Assembly (NCBI GenBank): GCA_964493785.1
Contig: CAZBPM010000012.1
Coordinates: forward strand, 62,001 to 126,000
Reading direction: 5' to 3'
DNA from: Hyphomicrobium_A sp964493785
Lineage (GTDB): Bacteria; Pseudomonadota; Alphaproteobacteria; Rhizobiales; Hyphomicrobiaceae
Length of the DNA stretch: 64,000 bases
The translations under genes were made by a program, and so were the position numbers. Of this stretch, positions 52,035 through 61,067 are shown piece after piece. The first letter of the stretch is position 1, and each line of letters begins with the position of its first letter. The notes under the pieces are model-generated. The model searched no databases and had not been told where the DNA came from. It saw only the letters and a program-made list of their open reading frames with translations.

Positions 52035-52282
52035 GTCGAAGAAGCCTCCAGGGGGAAATCGGCACTGCGACCATATCCCTAAGAAGGGTTAAAGGCCGGA
52101 CAATGGTAGCGGTGCCTTCGCCGCGAGGTTTACGCGGAACTAATCGTGCGGGCAATTTGCGTGCGTCGCCGGGCGCGATTGTGGCGCGTTCCCATGGTTG
52201 CCATATTCCCGCGCCATGCAGGGCAAGCGGTCCCGCTAGTTTCAGGGGCCATCAATGGGCCGGGTGGGGAAGTCCAGACAGC
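52035..52282. promoter_or_regulatory. Divergent region between lemA and parA-like gene
   Basis: About 250 bases separating divergent genes, so both promoters should lie here. A GGGTTAAAGGCCGGAC stretch occurs near 52087, but no sigma-factor box could be assigned with confidence. The plus-strand frame that runs through it is an upstream extension of the ParA frame and is not thought to be translated. Confidence 0.35.
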
Positions 52283-53158
52283 ATGCGCAACTCGATCGCG
52301 ATCATGAACACCAAGGGCGGCGTCGGTAAGTCGACTCTGGTGCTCGCGCTGGCCGAGACGATCTCGGCGTACCACAAGAAGAATGTTCTGGTCATCGACA
52401 GCGATGCGCAGGCCAGCGTGTCGAGCATGCTGATGAGCGTGTCCAGCCTCTACAAGCTGCAGAGCGAAGGCGCGACGATCGTCGATTACCTGCACGGCAG
52501 GGTGCTGAAAAACCAAGTGATCGATTGGCCCAAGTTCATCGTGCGCAATGTGTCGGATGTCGACGACGCACGCTCGGTGTTCCTGCTTCCGAGCGATATG
52601 CAACTTACGCTGCTCGAGCGCGAGGTCTCGAAGGAGAACCTGCACGCGCGGCTGCGCGAAGTGATCGGCGAGCTTCTGAATGGTGTGCGCCGGGTGTTCG
52701 ACATCGTGCTCATCGACTGCCCGCCGGGGCTTTCGATCCTGACCGAGTGCTGGTTGCGCGAGGCGGACTTCCACATTTCGCCGACCAAGGCCGATTACGT
52801 TTCGGTTTGCGGTCTGGAAGTGTTCCGCCGCTTCAAGGGCCTCAACCCGGAGATGGGGTTTGCGCAGAACCTGGGCGTTATCGTCAATATGAAGGAGACA
52901 AATTCGGCCTCCGACGAAGAATACCATCGCTGGCTGCAGAACAATCCTGAGAACGCCTGCTTTGCCCAGGCGGTCCCGCGCATGCCGGCGCTGCAGGAGG
53001 CAGCCAACTTCCAGAGCTATGAGCGCAGCTACCTCGCCAAGTACCCTGGGCAGGTCGGTAAGGCGGTGCGTGGTCTCACCGAGGAAGTCATGGCTCGGCT
53101 CGAGCAGGGAAACGCGGAAAAGGTTGAGGTCAGCACGCCTGCCGTGGCGAGCGCCTAG
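52283..53158 (+). CDS. ParA/MinD-like ATPase, orphan
   Basis: A 291-residue P-loop ATPase. The deviant Walker A MNTKGGVGKSTLVLALAE is at residues 8-25, the A' motif VLVIDSDAQASVSS follows, and the Walker B is VLIDCPPGLSILTE. It looks closest to the ParA/Soj group used in cargo positioning or plasmid/chromosome partition. No ParB-like gene or parS cluster is nearby, so it may position another cargo. ATG at 52283 is chosen because the protein family starts just before the P-loop; the frame opens 309 bases upstream. A secreted protein gene follows after 40 bases. Confidence 0.86.
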   Translation: MRNSIAIMNTKGGVGKSTLVLALAETISAYHKKNVLVIDSDAQASVSSMLMSVSSLYKLQSEGATIVDYLHGRVLKNQVIDWPKFIVRNVSDVDDARSVFLLPSDMQLTLLEREVSKENLHARLREVIGELLNGVRRVFDIVLIDCPPGLSILTECWLREADFHISPTKADYVSVCGLEVFRRFKGLNPEMGFAQNLGVIVNMKETNSASDEEYHRWLQNNPENACFAQAVPRMPALQEAANFQSYERSYLAKYPGQVGKAVRGLTEEVMARLEQGNAEKVEVSTPAVASA

Positions 53159-53198
53159 CGCTGAGCTTACCTCCTCACAGAACGCCAAGAGCATCCCA

Positions 53199-53633
53199 AT
53201 GAAACGTGCACTCGCGTCCATCGCGTCGTTGTTTACGCTCGCTGCTCCATTGCAAGCGCTTGAGGTGAAGACGTGCGAGGCGGCGAATGTCGGCCTCACC
53301 GAGCTGATCGCGCCGGTGGCAAAGAACAGTCGCACCTACAAGGACGACAAAGTCAGCGTCTACGTCATCGACATGGCCGAGCCGGTTTGTTGCTCCGCGG
53401 GCGTCGCGGTTGTGCTGCCTGATGTTTCGGACGAGACGGGTGGCTATCAGTGCATTGCGGTGCTCGGCGTTGCGTCGGTGCAGCTCGACGAGGCGGGCAC
53501 CGAAGACGACCCGTCGAAGGGTCTGCTCCTCACCATTCCGACGCGCGTGTTCAACGAGGCAGCCGATTCGGCGCCGGGTGATCCGATGCGGGTGCGGATT
53601 AACGTCGACAAGGGTTCGGTCGCTATCGAGTGA
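53199..53633 (+). CDS. Secreted hypothetical protein, 144 residues
   Basis: I do not recognise the family. There is a signal peptide (MKRALASIASLFTLAAPLQAL), then a mature part with cysteines at KTCEA, EPVCCSAG and YQCIAVLG. No catalytic motif is seen. The segment VSVYVIDMAEPVCCSAGVAVVLP looks like beta strands. It follows the ParA-like gene by 40 bases in the same direction and may share its transcript, but a cytoplasmic ATPase and a secreted protein need not work together. Confidence 0.78.
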   Translation: MKRALASIASLFTLAAPLQALEVKTCEAANVGLTELIAPVAKNSRTYKDDKVSVYVIDMAEPVCCSAGVAVVLPDVSDETGGYQCIAVLGVASVQLDEAGTEDDPSKGLLLTIPTRVFNEAADSAPGDPMRVRINVDKGSVAIE

Positions 53634-53738
53634 GCGTCCCAAGTTTCCCGTGCAACCGAATTATATTTTAGGTTCATCGGAACTTTGAAGACTCGCCCCT
53701 CTTCTCTTTGATATCGCAATGAGAATCCGGGGGCGAAA

Positions 53739-53945
53739 ATGACCTGTCAGTTTACAGATGAACTAATACGGCGCATGAAGCCGCGCTTGCAGGGGGCGTT
53801 CGCTCCGCAAGGCGTCGTTCCCCTCGATATGAAGCTGCGGCTCGAACAGCTCAGGCTTGCCGAGCTTTGCCGGACTGATGCCAACCCGCGGTCTGCAGTC
53901 GGCTCACGGCCGGTGCCGCCAGCGGTGGCGCCCACCGGCGTTTAG
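53739..53945 (+). CDS. Possible small protein, 68 residues
   Basis: An open frame starting at ATG 53739 after GGGGGCGAAA. The first 45 residues (FTDELIRRMKPRLQGAF, LDMKLRLEQLRLAELCR) look helical and protein-like; the rest is Pro/Arg-rich. No homology is recognised. It lies in a 560-base gap between two better genes. Uncertain. Confidence 0.35.
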   Translation: MTCQFTDELIRRMKPRLQGAFAPQGVVPLDMKLRLEQLRLAELCRTDANPRSAVGSRPVPPAVAPTGV

Positions 53946-54191
53946 CCATGACCTTGGCGATGCCAACGACAAGGCCGCGCCTGCTCGCTGGAGCCGCCGT
54001 CCGGCGTCTCAACTTGGTCCAAATACCCGTTGGATACTGAGCGAAGTCAGCTAGCAGCCATGACGGTGCGTTGTCGGGTCGGCTTTGGGCTGGCAAGATC
54101 AAACTTGAGCACGATCAAACTTGCTGCGCTCGCCTGTCGCAGCCGGGGTGGAACAAGAGCCGTATCAACGGCTGGGCTCGGGGAGGTCGGC
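53946..54191. other. Intergenic stretch before the DUF2189 gene
   Basis: About 245 bases with no supportable gene. The DUF2189 frame stays open through part of it to 54030, but there is no ribosome-binding site for those starts. A promoter for the DUF2189 gene is expected here but was not located. Confidence 0.3.
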
Positions 54192-54998
54192 GTGGCGACG
54201 GAAAGCGTTTCTCTGAGCTTGGACGAAGCCAAGGGGCGGCTAGGGTTCGGCGTTCGGCGCGTGCCTCTGGATGCGCCGTGGGAGTGGATGGCGCGCGGCT
54301 GGCGCGACCTCTGCGCGATGCCGGCGATGAGCCTAGCCTACGGTATCGCTTTCTGTGCGGCCGGTTGGTTTTCATTCTACTGGCTGGAGCGGCTCGAGGT
54401 GAGTTCGCTGATCGCCGTGCTGGCAGGAGGGTTCGTTCTGGTGGCGCCTCTGCTGGCCGCGGGCTTCTATGAGATGAGCCGACTGCGCGAGCAGGGGCAA
54501 CGGATAACACTCGGAGCCGTCTGGCGCGGCTGCGCCGCAGCTTCAGGGCGACTCGCTTTCTTCGGGATCGCGCTGTTCTTCGGCTATTTCGCTTGGGTCC
54601 AGCTTTCATTCTTGCTGCTGAGCCTGTTCCTCGACGGCGCGCAGGTACCGGAGGCGAGCGGCTTCCTGCAGAGCCTCATTTTCACGAAAACCGGGCTGGC
54701 GTTGCTGATGACGTCGGTGGCGCTGGGAGCGGTGCTTGCGGCAATGGTGTTCACGCTGTCGAGCGTTGCGGCGCCGCTGCTGCTGGCCAAGGATGTCGAT
54801 GTCGTCTCGGCCATGGCGACCAGCGTGCGGGCGGTCAGCGCCAACCCAGGGCCGATGCTGCTCTGGGCGGTGATCATCGCCGGACATATGGCACTCGGGC
54901 TGGCGACGGCGTTCGTCGGCCTGGTGGTTATTTTCCCGCTGCTTGGGCACGCCACGTGGCACGCCTTCCGCGACCTCGTGAAAGTGGACCTGGATTGA
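54192..54998 (+). CDS. DUF2189 family membrane protein
   Basis: A 268-residue membrane protein with about six transmembrane helices. The N-terminal segment RRVPLDAPWEWMARGWRDLCAMP, then LAYGIAF, VAPLLAAGFYEMSR and LLGHATWHAFRDLV at the end are the recognisable DUF2189 features. Function unknown. GTG at 54192 sits behind a strong GGGGAGG, more convincing than the ATG at 54030. It is followed by a large hairpin and the convergent tRNA-Gly gene. Confidence 0.88.
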   Translation: MATESVSLSLDEAKGRLGFGVRRVPLDAPWEWMARGWRDLCAMPAMSLAYGIAFCAAGWFSFYWLERLEVSSLIAVLAGGFVLVAPLLAAGFYEMSRLREQGQRITLGAVWRGCAAASGRLAFFGIALFFGYFAWVQLSFLLLSLFLDGAQVPEASGFLQSLIFTKTGLALLMTSVALGAVLAAMVFTLSSVAAPLLLAKDVDVVSAMATSVRAVSANPGPMLLWAVIIAGHMALGLATAFVGLVVIFPLLGHATWHAFRDLVKVDLD

Positions 54999-55038
54999 GG
55001 CGAGCGCACATGGCCGCGCGGGCAGCGGCGCGGTCCGG

Positions 55039-55072
55039 TCGAACCTAAGACCCTTATCTAGGGTCGGGGTTC
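55039..55072. terminator. Bidirectional hairpin between DUF2189 gene and tRNA-Gly
   Basis: GACCCT (55048-55053) pairs with AGGGTC (55059-55064) around TATCT, and an outer CGAACC (55039-55044) pairs with GGTTCG (55067-55072) with a small internal bulge. Lying between convergent transcripts it probably helps end both, although no long T run follows on either strand. Confidence 0.5.
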
Positions 55073-55107
55073 GTTCCTCAGAAATCGGCGATTTCGTTGG
55101 TGTAATT

Positions 55108-55182
55108 GGAGCGGGCGATGAGATTCGAACTCACGACCCTTACCTTGGCAAGGTAATGCTCTACCCCTGAGCTACGCCCGCA
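55108..55182 (-). tRNA. tRNA-Gly (anticodon GCC)
   Basis: A complete 75-base cloverleaf on the minus strand, CCA encoded. The acceptor stem GCGGGCG pairs with CGCCCGC, discriminator T. The anticodon loop TTGCCAA gives anticodon GCC, reading Gly codons GGC and GGU. The D loop AGCTCAGGGGTAGAGC and T loop GTTCGAATC are standard. Confidence 0.96.
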
Positions 55183-55406
55183 TCCATTGGGTAAGCGCCG
55201 CGACATGCGCGGCGGACCCGCCTTATGGCGCAACTGCGCGGGCTTTGCAAGGCACCCTTTTCAGTCCGCGAAAAATCCCTTTCGACGGGACTTTCGAGGC
55301 TCAGCTCTCTGATAAAAGCAAGCTCTGTCCGCTGGATGCCGGCGACCCGTGGCGGCTGGCCCGGGCTGACTGTGCCGCCGCGCCAGCCTATGGCTCTAGG
55401 CTGGCC

Positions 55407-55823
55407 TCAGCCCTTTTCGCCCGTTCCGGCTTTGAAGTAGCTCTTCAGCGAGCATTGCGAATAGCCGCCCTCGGAGAACAGCTTCTTCACCTCGCGCAGC
55501 GCTGCCTCCTTGGTGCCACCGACGGCAGCAGCGCAGCCGCTCTTGGGGGCGGTGCAACACATGACGGCAAAGACATGGTCCATGCCGTTGGTGCTGGCGG
55601 GCTGGTCAGCGCAGGTGGAGGAAGCCTGCTTGCATGCCAGGACGGCGAGCTTCTTCGCCTGCTCCTTGGTCGTGGCCCACACGACGGTCGAAGAATTTTC
55701 AAGGTTGGGCGCAATTGCCGCCCACCGCTCCTGCGCGGACGACGGCGAGGCGGAGAACGCCAGCCAGGAAAGACCCAGGACCAACGCGAAGGTCGCACGG
55801 CAGACGAAAGCTTTGGCGGGCAT
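55407..55823 (-). CDS. DUF4189-like secreted protein
   Basis: A 138-residue protein with a signal peptide ending around SPSSAQ. The mature part starts RWAAIAPN and contains several cysteines (VLACKQASSTCADQ, FAVMCCTAPKSGC, QCSLKSYF), in the arrangement seen in DUF4189 proteins (W-G-A-I-A at the start, paired cysteines in the middle). Likely periplasmic or secreted and disulfide-bonded. Function unknown. It stands alone, transcribed opposite to its right neighbour. Confidence 0.65.
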   Translation of the reverse strand: MPAKAFVCRATFALVLGLSWLAFSASPSSAQERWAAIAPNLENSSTVVWATTKEQAKKLAVLACKQASSTCADQPASTNGMDHVFAVMCCTAPKSGCAAAVGGTKEAALREVKKLFSEGGYSQCSLKSYFKAGTGEKG

Positions 55824-55990
55824 CGAGCCTCCTCAGATAATGGCGGGCGAATGCTATCCTTCGCCCGATTGGCCTACAAGCGCCTCCAAGATGATGGATG
55901 AATGAAAGCGCTCGTCGATTTGCCGTAGCGCGGCCGCAGCTTATGTAGTGCAGGGAACATCAGCATACCCGTTGGAAGCCTCGCCTGGAA

Positions 55991-56503
55991 ATGCCTGCAT
56001 CCCGCAAAGACCTTTTCGCGCGGCTGGCCGAACTCGGCATCGAGACGCGTACCATCGAGCACGCGCCGGTCTTCACGGTGGCCGAAAGCGGCGAGCTCGA
56101 GCGCCAGATAGAGGGCGCGCATACGAAAAATCTGTTCCTCAAGGACGACCGCGGTGCGCTGTTCCTGGTCGTTGCCATGTCGGCAACCCGCGTCGACCTC
56201 AAGGCGCTGGCGCGGACGCTTTCGGCCGGGCGATTCAGCTTCGGAAAGCCGGAGCTGCTCGCGCAGGTTCTCGGGGTGCAGCCGGGCTCGGTAACGGCAT
56301 TTGCCGTTATGAACGATGTCAGCCAGCGGGTGAGCGTCGTGCTCGATGCCGGCCTCATGGGGCATGAGACGATAAATTGTCACCCGCTCGAAAACACAGC
56401 AACAACCAACATTGGGCGCGAGGATCTGTTGAAGTTCATGCGCGCCTGCGGCCACGAGCCTCTCATCGTCATGCTCGGTGGCGCGTCGCCGGCGGGACCG
56501 TAA
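55991..56503 (+). CDS. Prolyl-tRNA editing protein, ProX/YbaK family
   Basis: A 170-residue freestanding editing domain that hydrolyses mis-acylated tRNA-Pro, most probably Ala-tRNA-Pro. Motifs: HAPVFTVAESGEL, GAHTKNLFLKDDRG with the key lysine, GSVTAFAVMND and INCHPLENTATTNI. This set is typical of the ProXp-ala branch, not of YbaK proper. It has no close operon partner; the gene at 56688 is 185 bases away. Confidence 0.9.
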   Translation: MPASRKDLFARLAELGIETRTIEHAPVFTVAESGELERQIEGAHTKNLFLKDDRGALFLVVAMSATRVDLKALARTLSAGRFSFGKPELLAQVLGVQPGSVTAFAVMNDVSQRVSVVLDAGLMGHETINCHPLENTATTNIGREDLLKFMRACGHEPLIVMLGGASPAGP

Positions 56504-56687
56504 GTGGTCCGCCAGGGAAATTCGCCGCTGTCGCAGCGACTTGCAGTCCAGCGACGGGATCACGATCTGGCTAGGCGGAGCGCCGGTGCGGCGCTCCGGG
56601 TGCCGGGGTCAAAATAAGGTCGCCGGCTCCGGTTTTTTTGCTATTCAGTAGATTGGCGTGGTTGCCCCCGACCACCAGGAGAAGAAG

Positions 56688-57599
56688 ATGGAATTCGGGC
56701 TGAAGGCGTCGCCGGCTGGCGCGGGTGATGCCAACATCATCAAGGATTCGACGACGGCGACGTTTGCGAAGGATGTGCTCGAGGCGTCGCGCGATGTGCC
56801 GGTGATCGTCGACTTCTGGGCTGCGTGGTGCGGTCCGTGCAAACAGCTCACGCCGGTGCTCGAGAAGGTCGTCAAGAGCTATGGCGGCAAGGTGCGGCTG
56901 GTGAAGGTCAACGTCGACGAGCATCCGGCGATCGCCGGTCAGTTGCGTGTGCAGTCGCTGCCGACAGTCTATGCATTCCGCGACGGTCGTCCTCTCGACG
57001 GGTTCATGGGCGCGCAGCCGGAAAGTGCAGTGCGCGCGTTCGTCGAACGGCTCGTCGGAGCGGATGCCGAGGCTGACGTGGCCACGCTGCTCACAACGGC
57101 AGAGCAGGCGCTGGAGGAAGGCGACGTGCAAGCGGCCGCGGAAATCTTTGCCGCGGTGCTGCAGGAGCAGAAGCAGAACCCCGTTGCACTCGCCGGGCTC
57201 GCCCGCTGCTATCTGCAGACGGGAGATCTCGATCGCGCAGAGCAGATGATCGCGCTGGTTTCGCCGGAAGAAGCGCACGTCGCGGCTGTCGAGCAGGTGC
57301 GTGCGGCGCTGGACCTCGCTCGCAAAGGCGGCGGCGAGGATAAGCGCGGTGAGCTGGAGAAGAAGCTCGCAGCCGATCCCGCGGATGCGCAGACGCGATT
57401 CGATCTGGCTGTTGCACTGGCTGCACATGGCGCCAAGGCGGAAGCAGTCGATCACCTGCTGGAGCTTTTCCGGCGCGACCGCAAATGGAACGACGAAGCT
57501 GCGCGCAAACAACTGGTGCAGTTTTTCGAGGCTTGGGGATTTAAAGACCCCGCGGCAATCGACGGCAGGCGGCGCCTGTCGTCCTTGCTGTTTTCTTAA
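56688..57599 (+). CDS. cnoX: Thioredoxin-TPR co-chaperone CnoX (YbbN-like)
   Basis: A 303-residue cytoplasmic protein: a thioredoxin domain (residues about 20-125) with active site WAAWCGPCKQL, then TPR-like helical repeats to the end. The intact CGPC distinguishes it from E. coli YbbN, which has SQHC, and matches alphaproteobacterial CnoX that is redox-active and passes clients to GroEL or DnaK. ATG follows AGGAGAAGAAG. It leads a three-gene set with a Lon-like substrate-binding protein and a Trm112-like protein. Confidence 0.92.
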   Translation: MEFGLKASPAGAGDANIIKDSTTATFAKDVLEASRDVPVIVDFWAAWCGPCKQLTPVLEKVVKSYGGKVRLVKVNVDEHPAIAGQLRVQSLPTVYAFRDGRPLDGFMGAQPESAVRAFVERLVGADAEADVATLLTTAEQALEEGDVQAAAEIFAAVLQEQKQNPVALAGLARCYLQTGDLDRAEQMIALVSPEEAHVAAVEQVRAALDLARKGGGEDKRGELEKKLAADPADAQTRFDLAVALAAHGAKAEAVDHLLELFRRDRKWNDEAARKQLVQFFEAWGFKDPAAIDGRRRLSSLLFS

Positions 57600-57631
57600 C
57601 CGACTGCGACCAATCGAGCCGGAAGGATTTT

Positions 57632-58321
57632 TTGCCCGTGTCACCGACCGACCTATACCGGCGTCCGGCAGACCTTCCGCCTCGCATTCCTGTGTTTCCG
57701 CTGCGCGGCGCGATCCTGCTGCCGAGGGCGACGCTGCCACTTAATGTGTTCGAGCCGCGCTATCTGGAGATGCTCGACGACGTCATGTCCGGTGACCGGC
57801 TCATCGGCGTCATTCAGCCGGCGGCCGACGATGCTGGCGAGTACGAGGAAAGCCCGCGTGCTCCCGTTATTTTGCGTAACGTGGGTTGCGTGGGCCGTGT
57901 CACGAGCTATCAGGAGGTCGATCACGGACGCCGGATGATCACTCTTACGGGTGTCATGCGCTATGACGTGCTCGACGAGGCGGCGACGGATCTTCCCTAC
58001 CGCGTGATGAGCGTAAGCTACGACCGCTACGCCAACGATCTCAATGAAGGCCTTGGAGAAGAGCAGGTCGATCGCACCAACTTGCTGAGGGTGCTGCGCT
58101 CCTATCTGGACGCCAACAAGCTGGAAGCCGATTGGGCCGCGATCCAGCGGGCCTCGAGCGAGTTTCTGATCAACGCGCTCTGCGTTATGAGTCCGTACGG
58201 ACCGGAGGAGAAGCAGGCGCTGCTCGAGGCGCAGGATCTGAAGCGGCGCGCCGACGTTCTAGTAGCGCTTGCCGAGATGGAGTTGGCATCGAGCGGCAAT
58301 AGCGGAAATACGCTGCAGTAG
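57632..58321 (+). CDS. Lon substrate-binding (LON N-terminal) domain protein
   Basis: A 229-residue protein of the COG2802 group, which carries the N-terminal domain of Lon without protease or ATPase. IPVFPLRGAILLPRATLPLNVFEPRYL is the signature; VGCVGRVTSYQEVDHGRRMITLTGV follows. The TTG start at 57632 follows GGAAGG by five bases. Position after cnoX and before the Trm112-like gene is conserved in alphaproteobacteria. Its partner and role are not established. Confidence 0.92.
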   Translation: MPVSPTDLYRRPADLPPRIPVFPLRGAILLPRATLPLNVFEPRYLEMLDDVMSGDRLIGVIQPAADDAGEYEESPRAPVILRNVGCVGRVTSYQEVDHGRRMITLTGVMRYDVLDEAATDLPYRVMSVSYDRYANDLNEGLGEEQVDRTNLLRVLRSYLDANKLEADWAAIQRASSEFLINALCVMSPYGPEEKQALLEAQDLKRRADVLVALAEMELASSGNSGNTLQ

Positions 58322-58338
58322 CCCTGAGGCAGTACCCC

Positions 58339-58578
58339 ATGTCCGATACGAGCAGTCCCAATGCAGGCAAGGCTACTGGTGCAGAGGGCGGGCGGGTGGA
58401 CCCGAAGCTGCTCGAGATTCTGGTTTGCCCGCTGACGAAGACGCGCCTGGAATATGATGCAGCGGCGCAGGAATTGATCAGTCGCGCGGCGGGGCTAGCA
58501 TTTCCGATAACGGACGGCGTGCCACGCATGCGGCTCTCCGATGCGCGCGAACTGGGAGATCAACAATCGCGGCGTTAG
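58339..58578 (+). CDS. Trm112 family protein
   Basis: A 79-residue protein whose core LLEILVCPLTKTRLEYD and AFPITDGVPRMR are the Trm112/YcaR signature (zinc-ribbon-like fold with most cysteines lost in bacteria, here a single CP). In eukaryotes Trm112 activates methyltransferases; in bacteria its role is open. The first 20 residues are an unconserved tail. Last gene of the cnoX unit. Confidence 0.92.
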   Translation: MSDTSSPNAGKATGAEGGRVDPKLLEILVCPLTKTRLEYDAAAQELISRAAGLAFPITDGVPRMRLSDARELGDQQSRR

Positions 58579-58655
58579 CGCGATCGTGAATTAACCAACC
58601 CGCTTCAGTGTTTGGAAAGACCCATATGATTGCCTTGCCACGCCCAAGGTAAGAT

Positions 58656-61067
58656 TTGCGTAACGGTGCGATTGGCGTGAGCGACAAGTGTTATTCATCG
58701 GTCGCGCCCGGCGTGGCTCGATCTCCAAAAGGTAAGCCGGGAGATTCTGTTGCGCGCCCCAGGCTGTTTGCCGAGCGCGCGACGGGAATTCGACCGAGCA
58801 TTCACGACGGCGCGCGCGCCAAGTCAGCTCCGCAGGGTATGGCGTCACTGGTCGTGCTTGTCGCCGGTCTTGCATGCCTCGTTGTTTCGTTCGCGCTTCT
58901 TCCCGGTCCTTTGACGGCTCTGCAGGTGTTCCTCGCGCTGGGGCTCGGTCTCACGCTGATCGCGATCTATCTCGCGTTCACTGCGGGCGTTGACGTGAAC
59001 CGGTCGCAGATGGAGGACGTCGGAGCACGTATCGAACGGCGGCTCGAGCGGCTGCAGGACGCGCAGTGGGAACTCGATGAGAGCGAGTCGCGCTACAGGG
59101 GGCTACTCGACGCTCAAGAGGCTGCAATCCTGCGTCGTGCCGACGACGGGCGGATTACGTATGCGAATGCCGCGTTCTTCAAGATTTTCGGCGGAGAGCC
59201 AGCCAACGTTATCGGGAAGCCTTTTAAAGTTGAGCTTTGTAGCGCGTGCGACGTGGAGCCGCTTTCGACATCGGACGGCTTGAGGCGCCAGCGCTTCGCG
59301 CAGCACGTGCTTACGACGGCCGGGCCGCGGTGGATTGAATGGGACGAGCAGCTCGTGTCGTCTGCGACAGGGCGGTCATTCGAGGTGCAATGCGTCGGGC
59401 GCGACGTGACCGAACAGCAGCTGGCCGAAATGCGTGCGGCAGAGGCGCGCGAGCAGGCCGAGGCGGCGAACCAAGCGAAAGGCCGGTTCCTCGCCGCTAT
59501 GAGTCACGAAATCCGCACGCCGATGAATGGCATTCTCGGCATGGCCAGCCTGTTGCGAGACACGCCACAGACTCCCGAGCAGATGACCTACGTCAACGCG
59601 ATCGATCAGTCCGCGCGGACGCTTCTGGCGCTGATCGATGAGATACTCGACTTCTCAAAGATCGAGGCCGGCAAGATCGAGCTGAGCGAGGCGCCCTTTG
59701 CGCTGGATGAATGCGTGCGAGATGCCGTCGAACTACTGGCGCCGCGTGCGCATGAGAAGGGGCTCGAGATCGCATGGTCTGTTGGGGCGCAACTGCCGCG
59801 CCTGCTCATCGGCGACGAAGCCCGGGTGCGACAGATCCTGCTCAATCTGCTGTCCAACGCGGTGAAGTTCACCGACAGTGGCGGCATCAGCGTTCGCGTC
59901 GCGAGCGCGGTGCAGCTCGATGACTCGAGCGTTGTCGTCGAGATGGTCGTCGAGGATACGGGGATCGGACTCTCGGATGGAGATATGCGGCGGCTCTTCA
60001 CCGAGTTCGAGCAGGCCGAAGCTGCGATCGAGCGGCGGAACGGCGGTACGGGGTTGGGTCTGGCGATCTCCAGGCGGCTGGCCAGGGCCATGGGCGGAGA
60101 GATCAAGGTTGCGAGCGAGCCCAGCAAGGGCTCGACGTTCACGGCTGTCCTGGTGCTTCAAAATGCGGGCCAGCCCGACTCTGGCGAGCCTGCGATGTCG
60201 GTCGAGGGGGCGCGGGTGCTGCTTGCATCCGACAGGCCGCTCGAGCGCCGGGCACTCTGTGAGACTCTGACTTCGGCGGGCGTGTCGGCGAGCGCGTGCG
60301 AATTGGCGTCGGCTGCCGATGTGATCGAGGCAGCGGCCAGCAAGGGTATGCCGTTCGACCGAATCATCGTCGATGGTGCCGGAGGGGTGTCACCCGCCGC
60401 CGGCGTTCTGGCCACGGCGCGGACCGGACGGGCCAACGTTCGGGGAGTCGTCGTCGTCAACGTGCTGGCGCGGCCGATGCTTGCCGAATTCCGTGCGGCC
60501 GGTTTCGACGCATATCTGGTGCGTCCGGTGCGTCCGGCGTCGATGATGATGCAGCTTGGGCTACAGAAGCTCGCCGACGGCGCGGGCGGCGGCTCGAGCA
60601 TTGGCGAATCGGCTGCGAAGCCGGCGGCCGTCGCAGACGGGATCCGGCGCGTGTTGTTGGCGGAAGACAATGAGATCAACTCATTGCTTGCCAAGCGCGT
60701 GCTGGAGAAGTGCGGCTGCAATTATGTCGCCGTCCCGAATGGCGCCGAGGCGGTTGCGCTCGTGCGCCAGTCGATCGCAGGGCGTGCGGATGCGATCGAC
60801 CTCATCCTCATGGATATTTTCATGCCTCAGCTCGATGGCATGCGGGCTGCTCGCGCGATCAAGGATCTTTACGAGGCGGCTCCGACCGGCGTATCGAGAC
60901 CCCCCATCGTCGCCTTGACTGCCAACGCGTTCGCCGAGGACAGGCGACGCTATCTCGACGCAGGGATGGACGATTACCTAGCGAAGCCATTCGACAAGGC
61001 GGGGCTCGAAGCGGGGCTGAGACGGGGGTTCGGCACCCCGCCCGGCGGAGATGCCGGCGCCGCCTGA
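58656..61067 (+). CDS. Hybrid sensor histidine kinase with PAS and receiver domains
   Basis: An 803-residue membrane kinase. Two transmembrane helices (about residues 62-110), a short coiled coil, a PAS domain (about 140-260), HisKA with AAMSHEIRTPMNGILGM (phosphoacceptor His), HATPase_c with LLSNAVKFTD, VEDTGIGLSDGD and GGTGLGLAISR, then two receiver-like domains. The first (about 515-640) has lost most acidic residues and reads LVRP where a Lys is expected. The last (about 665-800) is intact: LLAEDNEINSLLAKRVL, DLILMDIFMPQLDG with the phospho-Asp, and DYLAKPFDK. TTG at 58656, six bases after AAGG, is the best start; GTG at 58677 is an alternative. Signal unknown. Confidence 0.9.
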   Translation: MRNGAIGVSDKCYSSVAPGVARSPKGKPGDSVARPRLFAERATGIRPSIHDGARAKSAPQGMASLVVLVAGLACLVVSFALLPGPLTALQVFLALGLGLTLIAIYLAFTAGVDVNRSQMEDVGARIERRLERLQDAQWELDESESRYRGLLDAQEAAILRRADDGRITYANAAFFKIFGGEPANVIGKPFKVELCSACDVEPLSTSDGLRRQRFAQHVLTTAGPRWIEWDEQLVSSATGRSFEVQCVGRDVTEQQLAEMRAAEAREQAEAANQAKGRFLAAMSHEIRTPMNGILGMASLLRDTPQTPEQMTYVNAIDQSARTLLALIDEILDFSKIEAGKIELSEAPFALDECVRDAVELLAPRAHEKGLEIAWSVGAQLPRLLIGDEARVRQILLNLLSNAVKFTDSGGISVRVASAVQLDDSSVVVEMVVEDTGIGLSDGDMRRLFTEFEQAEAAIERRNGGTGLGLAISRRLARAMGGEIKVASEPSKGSTFTAVLVLQNAGQPDSGEPAMSVEGARVLLASDRPLERRALCETLTSAGVSASACELASAADVIEAAASKGMPFDRIIVDGAGGVSPAAGVLATARTGRANVRGVVVVNVLARPMLAEFRAAGFDAYLVRPVRPASMMMQLGLQKLADGAGGGSSIGESAAKPAAVADGIRRVLLAEDNEINSLLAKRVLEKCGCNYVAVPNGAEAVALVRQSIAGRADAIDLILMDIFMPQLDGMRAARAIKDLYEAAPTGVSRPPIVALTANAFAEDRRRYLDAGMDDYLAKPFDKAGLEAGLRRGFGTPPGGDAGAA

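Noticed and set aside
52130..53335. Minus-strand frame of 401 residues opposite the ParA-like gene
   Set aside because: Antisense to an intact P-loop ATPase; no motifs.
56571..57740. Minus-strand frame of 389 residues opposite cnoX
   Set aside because: Antisense shadow of a thioredoxin-TPR gene.
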